DNA of 64,000 nucleotides from positions 62,001-126,000 of the forward strand of contig JBGSKC010000028.1 of assembly GCA_041741415.1 (NCBI GenBank), read 5' to 3'. The translations under genes and the position numbers were made by a program. Positions 39,743 through 47,273 of this stretch are shown here, one piece after another. A model generated the notes under the pieces. It saw only the letters and a program-made list of their open reading frames with translations. It did no database searches and was not told where the DNA came from. Numbering within the stretch: the first letter of the stretch is position 1; each line of letters begins with the position of its first letter. This stretch comes from JANQTF01 sp041741415 (GTDB lineage Bacteria > Bacteroidota > Bacteroidia > J057).

Positions 39743-42700
39743 ATGCAGCTCAGCCTTCTCGCGCCTGCCAAAGCGCTCGACAGCACCTACAAAAAGGAAC
39801 TTCCGCGCCGCGACCGCGTCGGGAGGTTTGCGCAGCAGTGGCAGCGCCTTTGTGAGCGCGCCGCAGCCGCTCAGCTCGCCGGTCAGTCCGAAGAGCACCT
39901 CAAGGGCCTCCTCAAGGAGTTTCTCCTGGACACCGAATACGCCGGTTTCGACATCAACACCAAATCCTACCGGGGCCTCCACGAAGCCGATCTCGTGATT
40001 CAGCACGCTGCCAATCACCCTGTTCAGGTGCTCTTCGAGCTCAAAAGGCCCGGAAGCCCGGACATGATCGCCCCCGACAACCTCAACCGAAAGGCCCTCC
40101 ACGAAGCCCTCACCTATTACCTCTGGGAGCGCGAAGTCAACCAAAACCGCGAAATCAAGCACATTGTCATAACCGACCTCCAGCAGTGGTTTGTCTTCAG
40201 CGGGCAAGATTTCTACCGGGCCTTCGGCAGCAACAGCGCCCTGCTCCGCTTTTTTCAGCACTGGAAAGAAGGTCGCACCGACTCCGACAAAACCTCCCAG
40301 ATGTACCGCTACCTCCAGCAGTTCCTGGCAGGAAGCGACCACATCCTGCCCGTTGTCCACTTCACCGCCGAATCTCTCCGAAAAGCCGCAGCCTCCGGTC
40401 CCGATACCTCCGGCAAAACCCTGCTCTACGCCTTCAAATTTTTCTCCCCAGAACACCTCCTCCAGACCCGGCAGCGCAACGATTCCAACGTCCTCAACAA
40501 AGACTTCTACTTCGAAATGTTGTACCTCCTGGGCCTTGAAGAAACAAAGGAGGCGAACAAAAAAATCATCCAGCGGGCCCACCAGCCTCACCCGGCTTCG
40601 CTCATCGAAAACGCGATCACCAAAATCCGCTCCGAGCGACGCCTCGAACGCGTGGGCGACCGCCACCGATATGGCCCCGATACCGACCAGCAGCTTTTTG
40701 GCGTTGCCCTAGAACTCGCCATTACCTGGATCAACCGCGTGTTGTTCCTCAAGCTCCTCGAAGCGCAGCTCATCACGTACCACAACGGCGACCCGTCATA
40801 CGCCTTCCTCGACCCCGCCGTGATCCGGGAATTCGACGACCTCAACGCCCTCTTTTTTGAAGTTCTCGCTGTTCAGCCCGATAAGCGGGAGGCCAGCATC
40901 GGCAGTCGCTTTGCCCACATTCCCTATCTCAACTCTTCGCTGTTCGAAACCACCGACCTCGAAAAAGACACCATCTCCATCTCCGGCCTGCGCGACAGCC
41001 TGGCCTTGCCCCTCTTCGGGAAAACAGTGCTGCGCGACGGCAAAAACAGACGCGAAGGAAACCTGCCCACCCTCAGCTACCTGCTCGAATTCCTCAACGC
41101 CTACGATTTCGGGGCAGAAACCCGCGATGGCCTGGTTGACACCGGAAAATCCCTCATCAACGCCTCGGTTCTCGGCCTCATTTTTGAAAAAATCAATGGC
41201 TACCAGGACGGGGCCTTCTTTACGCCGGGCTTCATCACCATGTACATGGCCCGGGAGAGCATTCGCGGGGCTGTGGTGGAGAAGTTTCAGGAAGCGGCAA
41301 GGAAGAAGAACACACCCTTAAATCCCTCTCAGGGACAGGAACACACCCCAAACCCCTCTCAAGAGGGGCTTACAAGCACTGCCGGGGCCAACCTTCCAGG
41401 CGACGCCACGAATCAAACTCCCCTCCTCAGAGGGGCCAAGGGTGGGTTCCAATCTCCAGACGACGCCAAAGGGGCCAGCCGTGGGTTCCAATCTCCAGGC
41501 GGACAGGAACACACCCCAAACCCCTCTCAAGAGGGGCTTACAAGTACTGCCGGGGCCAACCTTCCAGGCGACGCCACAGATCACTTTCCCCTCCTTGGAG
41601 GGGCCAGGGGTGGGTTCCAAGCTCCAGATGACGCCACAAGCCCTACCCGCAGAAACATCATTCCTTACAACCCCAATTTAAAGGAACTTGCCAGAGACCT
41701 TCGGAACAATAGTACGCGGTCGGAGATCATACTCTGGAAGGAGCTCAAAGGAAAATTTGAAGGCAAATATGACTTTCACAGGCAAAAGCCTCTCAATAAC
41801 TACATCGCCGATTTTTTCTGTTATGAGCTTATGCTGGCGATTGAACTGGATGGAGAGTCTCATGATTCACCCGGCGTTTTGCACAAGGATGTTGAAAAGG
41901 AAAGAAAATTCAACTCCCTGGGAATCAATGTCCTCAGGTTCCGAGATACTGATGTGTTTCACAACCTTGACAAGGTCCTTGAGACAATTCGGACTTACAT
42001 TCAAGGGTATGAAAAGGGTGATCTTTCAGTGTTTTGGGCAGAAAACACACCCCTAAATCCCCTCTCAAGAGGGGACTTCAACAGCCCAGGCGACGCCACA
42101 GATCACTTTCCCCTCCTTGGAGGGACCAGCGGTGGGTTCCAATCTCTGGCCGGACAGGAACACACCCCAAACCCCTCTCAAGAGGGGCTTACAAGCACTG
42201 CCGGGGCCAACCTTCCAGGCGACGCCACAGATCACTTTCCCCTCCTTGGAGGGGCCAGCGGTAGGTTCCAATCTCTGGCCGGACAGGAACACACCCCAAA
42301 CCCCTCTCAAGAGGGGCTTACAAGTACTGCCGGAGCTAACCTTCCAGGCGACGCCACAGATCACTTTCCCCTCCTTGGAGGGGCCAGGGGTGGGTTCCAA
42401 GCTCCAGGCGAAGCCACAGGAGCCAGCGGTGAGTTCCAATCTCCCGCGGCCAGCGGTGGGTTCCAATCTCCAGGCGACGCCACAAACCCCCAAAACACCT
42501 TTACCTCCCTCCACCACATCTACGACCTCATCGGGCCGGGCCGCCCCTTCTCCCGGAAGCAAGCCAACGACCTCATCAACAGCATTACCATCTGCGACCC
42601 CGCAGTGGGATCCGGGCACTTCCTCGTGTCGGCGCTCAATGAGCTCATTGCCATCAAATCTGAACTCGGCATCCTCGAAGATGAAGACGGCAAGCTTATC

Positions 42701-44758
42701 CGCGACTGGGCGGTGCGCGTCGAAGACGATGAACTCGTGATCGAAGATCACGACGGCGACCTTTTCCGCTACCAGGCCCCGAAGCCAGGCAGCACCTCCA
42801 AATCCGAGCGACAGCGCGTGCAGGAAACCCTCTTCCGCGAAAAACGCGCCTTCATCGAGCGCAGCCTCTTTGGCGTGGACATCAACCCCAACTCCGTCAA
42901 AATCTGCCGCCTCCGCCTCTGGATCGAACTGCTGAAACACACCTACTACCGCGCCGAAAGCGGCTACCATCACCTCGAAACCCTTCCCAACCTCGACATT
43001 AACATCAAGGTTGGCAACTCGCTTGTGAGCCGCTACCGCCTCTCAGACCCCATTTCCGCCGCCCTCAAAAGCCAGCGGCAAAGCGTGAAAGACTACCTCA
43101 GCCTCGTGCAGGGCTACCGGCAGGCCACAGACCCCGACGAAAAGCAGGCCCTCCGGCTGCTCATTGACCAGCTCAAAAAAGGCATCTCGGGCGGGCTTTC
43201 ACAAAGCGACGCCGACTATGCCAGATTAAGCAAGGCAAAGGAGATCTTCTACGATAAATTCGGCCCTGACACCCTCTTTGCCGTGGAGCTCACCAAAAAG
43301 CAGCAGGCAGAGCGGGAGCGGATGAGTGCCGAAATTGACAAGCTGGCAGCGAAGGTGGAGGAGAAAAAAAGCGGTACCCGCTACCGGGGCGGCTTTGAAT
43401 GGCGCTTTGAGTTTCCGGAGGTGCTGGGCGAAGATGGCCGCTTCCTGGGCTTTGATGTGGTGATGGCCAACCCGCCCTACATCCGGCAGGAGGAGATCAG
43501 GGAGTTCAAGCCGCTCCTGGAGGAGCGGTACCAGACCTTTGCCGGCACGGCAGATCTCTACGTCTATTTTGTGGAACTGGGCATGGATTTGCTGAAGCCA
43601 CGCGGCCAGTTTTGCTACATTTTCCCCAACAAATGGATGCGGGCCAACTATGGCCTGGCCCTGCGGCAGTGGATCCGGCAGCACAGAATCAAGTCGCTGA
43701 TCGACTTTGGCGACCTGCCCGTGTTTGAGGAAGCCACCACCTACCCCATCGTGCTGAGCATGACCAGAGAAGCTGCCAGCCCGGTTTTCAGGGCGGCGGA
43801 ACTGGTTCACCTCGATTTTGATGCCCAGGGACTGGAAGCTGAGCTGGCCCCGAGGTGGTTTGACGTGCGGCCCGACCAACTGCAAGACGAAGGCTGGACC
43901 CTCGCCAGGGCAGAAGTGCAGGCCCTGCTGGGAAAGCTGCGGCAAACCGGCGTGCCATTGGGCGAGTATGTCGGCGGACGAATTTACTACGGAATCAAAA
44001 CCGGCCTGAACGAAGCCTTTGTGATAGACCGCGAAACCCGCGACAGGCTCATTGCCGGGGATCCCCGCAGCGCGGAGGTGATAAAGCCCTTCCTCGCTGG
44101 CAAGGACATTAAGCGCTGGAGGGTGAATTTTCGGGAGACATATGTGCTGTTTATTCCCTGGCACTTCCCTCTGCACGAGGATTCAAGTATTGCCGGATCT
44201 TCCACGGAAGCTGAGGAGGCTTTCAAAAAGGAATATCCAGCAGTCTATCAGCACCTTCTGCTTCATAAGAATGCCCTTTTGAATCGAAACAAAGCAGAAA
44301 CTGGTATCCGGTATGAGTGGTACGCCTTACAAAGAGCTGCAGCAACTTACTACGAGGCCTTTTCGGAGCCGAAGATTATGTACCAGGAGATCGCGACGTA
44401 TTCGACATTTGCCTATGACGAGGATCAGTTTTTTGTAAACAACAAAGTCTTCATCATGCCGGGAGCAGGGCTAGGATTGCTGGGTTTATTGAATTCGAAG
44501 CTGGTTTGGTTTTTTCTGAATCAGATTGCGTCCAAGCTAAACGGAGGAGCACTTGCCATGCAGAGCCCTTATGTGATGGCGATTCCTATCGTGGAAGAAG
44601 CAGCCAGGCATCCCCGCATCGAAACCCTTGTCACCGAGATTCTGCACCTGAAGGCGGTCGATGCCTATGCCGACACGTTGGTGTTGGAGGCTGAGATTGA
44701 TGAGCTGGTGTGCGGGTTGTATGGGCTGAGTGAGGAGGAGCGGGCGTTGGTGGGGTGA
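39743..44758 (+). CDS. Type IIG restriction-modification enzyme interrupted in frame by a repeat/DUF559 insert
   Basis: Single-chain nuclease and adenine-N6 methyltransferase, 1671 residues. The N-terminal nuclease shows a PD-(D/E)XK pattern: Asp83 in HEADLVI and Glu99-x-Lys101 in FELKRP. Residues ~480-522 (GAFFTPGFITMYMARESI) begin the methyltransferase, motif I is DPAVGSGHF (952-960) and motif IV is NPPY (1243-1246). A target-recognition region follows, with the Eco57I/TaqI-type GRIYYGIKTGLNEAFVID and FLAGKDIKRW patterns. Residues about 523-915 do not belong to this family: they are repeat-encoded peptide with a DUF559 endonuclease module at about 636-762. Without them the protein would be about 1280 residues. 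No frameshift or stop is present. Start 39743 is chosen over 39698 because conserved-looking sequence begins there. Whether the product is active is unknown. Confidence 0.88.
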   Translation: MQLSLLAPAKALDSTYKKELPRRDRVGRFAQQWQRLCERAAAAQLAGQSEEHLKGLLKEFLLDTEYAGFDINTKSYRGLHEADLVIQHAANHPVQVLFELKRPGSPDMIAPDNLNRKALHEALTYYLWEREVNQNREIKHIVITDLQQWFVFSGQDFYRAFGSNSALLRFFQHWKEGRTDSDKTSQMYRYLQQFLAGSDHILPVVHFTAESLRKAAASGPDTSGKTLLYAFKFFSPEHLLQTRQRNDSNVLNKDFYFEMLYLLGLEETKEANKKIIQRAHQPHPASLIENAITKIRSERRLERVGDRHRYGPDTDQQLFGVALELAITWINRVLFLKLLEAQLITYHNGDPSYAFLDPAVIREFDDLNALFFEVLAVQPDKREASIGSRFAHIPYLNSSLFETTDLEKDTISISGLRDSLALPLFGKTVLRDGKNRREGNLPTLSYLLEFLNAYDFGAETRDGLVDTGKSLINASVLGLIFEKINGYQDGAFFTPGFITMYMARESIRGAVVEKFQEAARKKNTPLNPSQGQEHTPNPSQEGLTSTAGANLPGDATNQTPLLRGAKGGFQSPDDAKGASRGFQSPGGQEHTPNPSQEGLTSTAGANLPGDATDHFPLLGGARGGFQAPDDATSPTRRNIIPYNPNLKELARDLRNNSTRSEIILWKELKGKFEGKYDFHRQKPLNNYIADFFCYELMLAIELDGESHDSPGVLHKDVEKERKFNSLGINVLRFRDTDVFHNLDKVLETIRTYIQGYEKGDLSVFWAENTPLNPLSRGDFNSPGDATDHFPLLGGTSGGFQSLAGQEHTPNPSQEGLTSTAGANLPGDATDHFPLLGGASGRFQSLAGQEHTPNPSQEGLTSTAGANLPGDATDHFPLLGGARGGFQAPGEATGASGEFQSPAASGGFQSPGDATNPQNTFTSLHHIYDLIGPGRPFSRKQANDLINSITICDPAVGSGHFLVSALNELIAIKSELGILEDEDGKLIRDWAVRVEDDELVIEDHDGDLFRYQAPKPGSTSKSERQRVQETLFREKRAFIERSLFGVDINPNSVKICRLRLWIELLKHTYYRAESGYHHLETLPNLDINIKVGNSLVSRYRLSDPISAALKSQRQSVKDYLSLVQGYRQATDPDEKQALRLLIDQLKKGISGGLSQSDADYARLSKAKEIFYDKFGPDTLFAVELTKKQQAERERMSAEIDKLAAKVEEKKSGTRYRGGFEWRFEFPEVLGEDGRFLGFDVVMANPPYIRQEEIREFKPLLEERYQTFAGTADLYVYFVELGMDLLKPRGQFCYIFPNKWMRANYGLALRQWIRQHRIKSLIDFGDLPVFEEATTYPIVLSMTREAASPVFRAAELVHLDFDAQGLEAELAPRWFDVRPDQLQDEGWTLARAEVQALLGKLRQTGVPLGEYVGGRIYYGIKTGLNEAFVIDRETRDRLIAGDPRSAEVIKPFLAGKDIKRWRVNFRETYVLFIPWHFPLHEDSSIAGSSTEAEEAFKKEYPAVYQHLLLHKNALLNRNKAETGIRYEWYALQRAAATYYEAFSEPKIMYQEIATYSTFAYDEDQFFVNNKVFIMPGAGLGLLGLLNSKLVWFFLNQIASKLNGGALAMQSPYVMAIPIVEEAARHPRIETLVTEILHLKAVDAYADTLVLEAEIDELVCGLYGLSEEERALVG
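41309..41635 (+). repeat. Palindromic repeat units on the left of the DUF559 module
   Basis: A truncated unit (from AACACACCCTTAAATCCC at 41309) followed by two full units beginning GGACAGGAACAC at 41333 and 41501, 168 bases apart. Palindrome pairs lie at 41353-41368 and 41420-41435, and at 41521-41536 and 41588-41603. Translated peptide is HTPNPSQEGL and PLLGGARGGF-like. The spacing is a multiple of three. Confidence 0.92.
41648..42030 (+). other. DUF559 endonuclease module embedded in the restriction gene
   Basis: About 127 residues of a DUF559/Vsr-like nuclease fold: NPNLKELARDLRNNSTRSEI, FHRQKPLNNYIADFFCYEL, LAIELDGESHD and INVLRFRDTDVF. The presumed catalytic residues are Asp690 and Glu701-x-Asp703, with His707, all intact. 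Free-standing members usually begin Met-Arg-Arg; here the codon before RRN is ACC (41645-41647), so the module has no start codon of its own and is translated only as part of the host protein. It is less GC-rich than the host gene. Confidence 0.85.
42044..42410 (+). repeat. Palindromic repeat units on the right of the DUF559 module
   Basis: A first unit starting AACACACCCCTAAATCCCC (42044), then two full units starting GGACAGGAACAC at 42152 and 42281, exactly 129 bases (43 codons) apart. Palindromes lie at 42059-42074 and 42110-42125, 42172-42187 and 42239-42254, 42301-42316 and 42368-42383. Decayed repeat fragments continue to about 42486. The start of the first unit matches the start of the left block. 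Confidence 0.92.
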
Positions 44759-44767
44759 GGGGGAAGG

Positions 44768-45535
44768 CTACTGTTTTCCGGCATGAAATAACTTCCTGAA
44801 TCTGCTCGTGAATCGGGAATACCAGGATTGCTGATAGAGACCTCTATGAATTTGCGTTTGTCTTCCCAGGGCTTGTGCGTAGGCTGAACGAATGATCAGT
44901 TCGTCTAATGCTGTCTGGAATGCCTTTTTTTTCCACGTTGCATCAGAATACTTAATAGATTGGGTCTCTTCGTCGAGGAGCCGGAGTTCAGCATGCCAAT
45001 AGTTGAGGCAGGCAGGTACATGATGAAGGTGGGCTGTCGCAGTAAAGGAAAATTCAGAACTTCCCGGCGGAAAAGCTTTTCCCAGCCTTTGAGCCATGGC
45101 TTTTACTTCTTTGTCCTGGCCATTTCGTTGATAAGGAATCTGTTGAAGGTGTATGTTTTTTGCCTGCACAAAGACAGGCGTACAGGTTTCGCGGTAGTCG
45201 ACAAGTTCGAGCAAATCAATGGGAGGGGTTTCACAGTTGGTTGGCCAGAGGTTGGATGCGGATTTTTTCTGAACGAAGGCAATATCAGTTTCGCGCATCT
45301 TGTTGCACCACATGAAAAGAGACATGTTGTCGGCATCTTTGGGGTGCAGGCAATCAGCCCTTAGTTTGCCCACCTCATTAAAAACTTCAGCAACAGGTTT
45401 GTCAACACGCCTGACGACTTCAAAACCGGGGTATCGGTCCAGTAAGTCGTTGAAGTCCATTTCGTCTCGATACTTTTTCTTAGGGATGAGATGTTGCGGA
45501 TATATCATCCCATTGGGTATGGACCAGCCTGCCAT
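44768..45535 (-). CDS. Uncharacterised protein, third gene of the TIGR04255 operon
   Basis: A 255-residue soluble protein without signal peptide or membrane helix. Notable stretches are WSIPNGMIYPQHLIPKKKYR near the start, ADCLHPKDADNMSLFMWCNK in the middle and a basic helical C-terminus (YSRFTSRFRKLFHAGK). No nuclease or ATPase motif is visible. The start at 45535 lies immediately after the stop of the upstream gene (45537-45539), indicating coupled translation. It ends convergently with the restriction gene, nine bases away. I do not recognise the family; the context suggests a role in the same island. Confidence 0.72.
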   Translation of the reverse strand: MAGWSIPNGMIYPQHLIPKKKYRDEMDFNDLLDRYPGFEVVRRVDKPVAEVFNEVGKLRADCLHPKDADNMSLFMWCNKMRETDIAFVQKKSASNLWPTNCETPPIDLLELVDYRETCTPVFVQAKNIHLQQIPYQRNGQDKEVKAMAQRLGKAFPPGSSEFSFTATAHLHHVPACLNYWHAELRLLDEETQSIKYSDATWKKKAFQTALDELIIRSAYAQALGRQTQIHRGLYQQSWYSRFTSRFRKLFHAGKQ

Positions 45536-45536
45536 G

Positions 45537-46079
45537 TCAATTCTCCTGAAGAATCTCCCGGACACCCCGTATAATGTCTGCCAACGGCCTCATGTCAATC
45601 ATCAGGAGCTCGTCTTCTTTCGAGAGGGAAAAAACAGGGGACTGGTCGACCTCATTGGTAGGCATTGAGACTGCCAGCAAAAAACCATCTGGCAGAACCA
45701 AAGTGATTTTCAGCACATTATCCGGCACCAACTCCACGGCACTATTGGAAAATGGCAGGGCAAGAAGGGCATCGAAGATCTCTTCAGGATCAATAAGGAC
45801 CTGTTCAGTCAGATAGGAACCATATTTTTCTTTCTCAGCCCTGAATTTAGCAGCTAAGACGTTGCTTTCAACCCGGGTCGAAGCTCGTTGCTGGGTAAAA
45901 GTTGGTTGATTAAAGAAATCAGTGTTCAGCCTAAGTACATAGTAGTCATGCTGAGCATTTTTTTGATCGGCAGAAAAGAAGAGTAATCCAGTCTGATTCT
46001 GGTTAATCCAGAAATTTCTCGGACTTCCAGTTTGGCTCCCCTGGCCAACAACAGGAAGAGAAATGGTTGTTTGGTTCAT
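45537..46079 (-). CDS. Uncharacterised protein, second gene of the TIGR04255 operon
   Basis: A 180-residue soluble protein rich in beta-prone sequence (NQTGLLFFSADQKNAQHDYY, NVLKITLVLPDGFLLAVSMP) with an acidic C-terminal helix (DIRPL-like, ending IRGVREILQEN). It resembles no family I know. It overlaps the TIGR04255-like gene by four bases (ATGA) and is followed without gap by the third gene, so all three are likely one translationally coupled unit. Confidence 0.72.
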   Translation of the reverse strand: MNQTTISLPVVGQGSQTGSPRNFWINQNQTGLLFFSADQKNAQHDYYVLRLNTDFFNQPTFTQQRASTRVESNVLAAKFRAEKEKYGSYLTEQVLIDPEEIFDALLALPFSNSAVELVPDNVLKITLVLPDGFLLAVSMPTNEVDQSPVFSLSKEDELLMIDMRPLADIIRGVREILQEN

Positions 46080-46804
46080 AACGCAGGGTGAAATTGTTGG
46101 AGAACTTCAGGCCTCATCAAGCTTTCGAAGAGCTGTTTTTCGTGGGCATGGAGGAGGTCAATCAGGCTGTTAAGTTCCTGACCCCATGTCGGCAGGTTTT
46201 CTTCCCTTGAAGCATCAATATCAAGGTACAACCCTGTGCGATCACCTCGTCCTTTTTGATGGGTTTGTACATTTTCTCCGATTTGAAGAAGGAGCTGAGT
46301 TCCATCCATCAACTGGAAAGTTGTACGAACAAAGTCATTCTTTTGATAGTAGCCAGGCAAATTGGGTTCAATTCTGAAAACAAGAGCATCGCTCATTTTC
46401 AAAAAGTCTGGAAAAATACTGGCATACCGAACACCACATCTGGTAACTTTTGCCTCCTGAATAGAGTCCACGATTTTGTACAAAACATCCTCTATGAAAG
46501 GCAGATATTGCTTCCAGCCGGGATATTCACCATTTACTTCGAACAAAATAGACCTGGGCCCGACACCAACTGAAAAATCGTCATTGCTCAGATAAAAGGC
46601 AGGAAAATGCTCAAAGGGTCCACTTTTATCCCTGAACGAGTCTGGAAAATTGGATGTGATGAACCGGGGCAAGATAGGGGTAAGAGCACAGATGATATTG
46701 CCCATCCGTTGGTCCGTTTGAGAAGTATTATTCTGAAATTCAAACCGAATCTCCACGGAAGCTGTGACGATAGGGTCGGGAGTAAGCTGCTTTGTAATAG
46801 CCAT
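46076..46804 (-). CDS. TIGR04255-family protein
   Basis: A 242-residue soluble protein. The family is defined by sporadic distribution and is found in variable, often mobile or defence-related, gene neighbourhoods. The visible pattern is an N-terminal beta strand PIVTASVEIRFEFQ, a central CGVRYASIFPDFL where family members have a Gly-Leu-Arg-Tyr strand, and the C-terminal helix LIDLLHAHEKQLFESLMRPE that normally ends the family. Assignment is by remembered pattern, so it should be treated as probable. First gene of a three-gene operon with four-base overlaps, in the accessory island next to a type IIG enzyme. Confidence 0.75.
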   Translation of the reverse strand: MAITKQLTPDPIVTASVEIRFEFQNNTSQTDQRMGNIICALTPILPRFITSNFPDSFRDKSGPFEHFPAFYLSNDDFSVGVGPRSILFEVNGEYPGWKQYLPFIEDVLYKIVDSIQEAKVTRCGVRYASIFPDFLKMSDALVFRIEPNLPGYYQKNDFVRTTFQLMDGTQLLLQIGENVQTHQKGRGDRTGLYLDIDASREENLPTWGQELNSLIDLLHAHEKQLFESLMRPEVLQQFHPAL

Positions 46805-47273
46805 GAGGCACCCACTTGTGAATAGGAAGCTAAATGGAATGATAGCCTAGCAATTACGAAATCCAACTGAAAATTTGCAACCTTTTTTTGCCTTTCATTC
46901 AAGTTAGCAAGGCTGGATGAGAGTTGGTTGGGAACTGTATTCATTTGGGATCCTATGATTATTTCTGCGCTGAGCAAACATCTTTTCTAGGGGATAAACA
47001 ACCCCGTCCGGCAGGCACCAATTACCATCCTAAAAAGGCCAGACCGCTACACAACAAGACCGGAGGCGAGGCCTGAACAAGGGGCAAGTCGGGACCTGTC
47101 TCAGGAATCCCCAGGCGAAGCCATTCTGATCTCCCCTCCCAATATCCCCCTTCCCACCATCTCACAACCAGCCAACTCCAGCGAAAATTCGCCACGCATT
47201 CCCGTGCTTTCATCCCCAGTTTTTTTTATCTTCGCCACCGTTCTCTTCATCAGAATCATCTTTACCAATCGCT
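46805..47273. other. Intergenic region between the accessory operon and aconitase, no gene
   Basis: About 470 bases. The left part, near the TIGR04255 operon, is AT-rich and presumably holds its promoter; the right part is GC-rich like the core genome, so the island border probably lies near 46980. No RNA gene, repeat or supported ORF was seen. Confidence 0.55.

Noticed and set aside
41309..42486. CRISPR array or intein in the R-M gene
   Set aside because: The repeats are 95-170 bases, palindromic, adjacent without unique spacers of constant length, and coding. No intein splicing motifs (N-terminal Cys/Ser block, C-terminal His-Asn) flank the insert.
42065..42973. Minus-strand frame of about 300 codons (VWGVFLSGQRLEP repeats)
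   Set aside because: It is the shadow of the repeats and of the methyltransferase; its openness follows from the repeat composition.
47022..47213. 63-codon minus-strand frame before aconitase
   Set aside because: No signal, family or ribosome-binding support; it lies in the aconitase upstream region.
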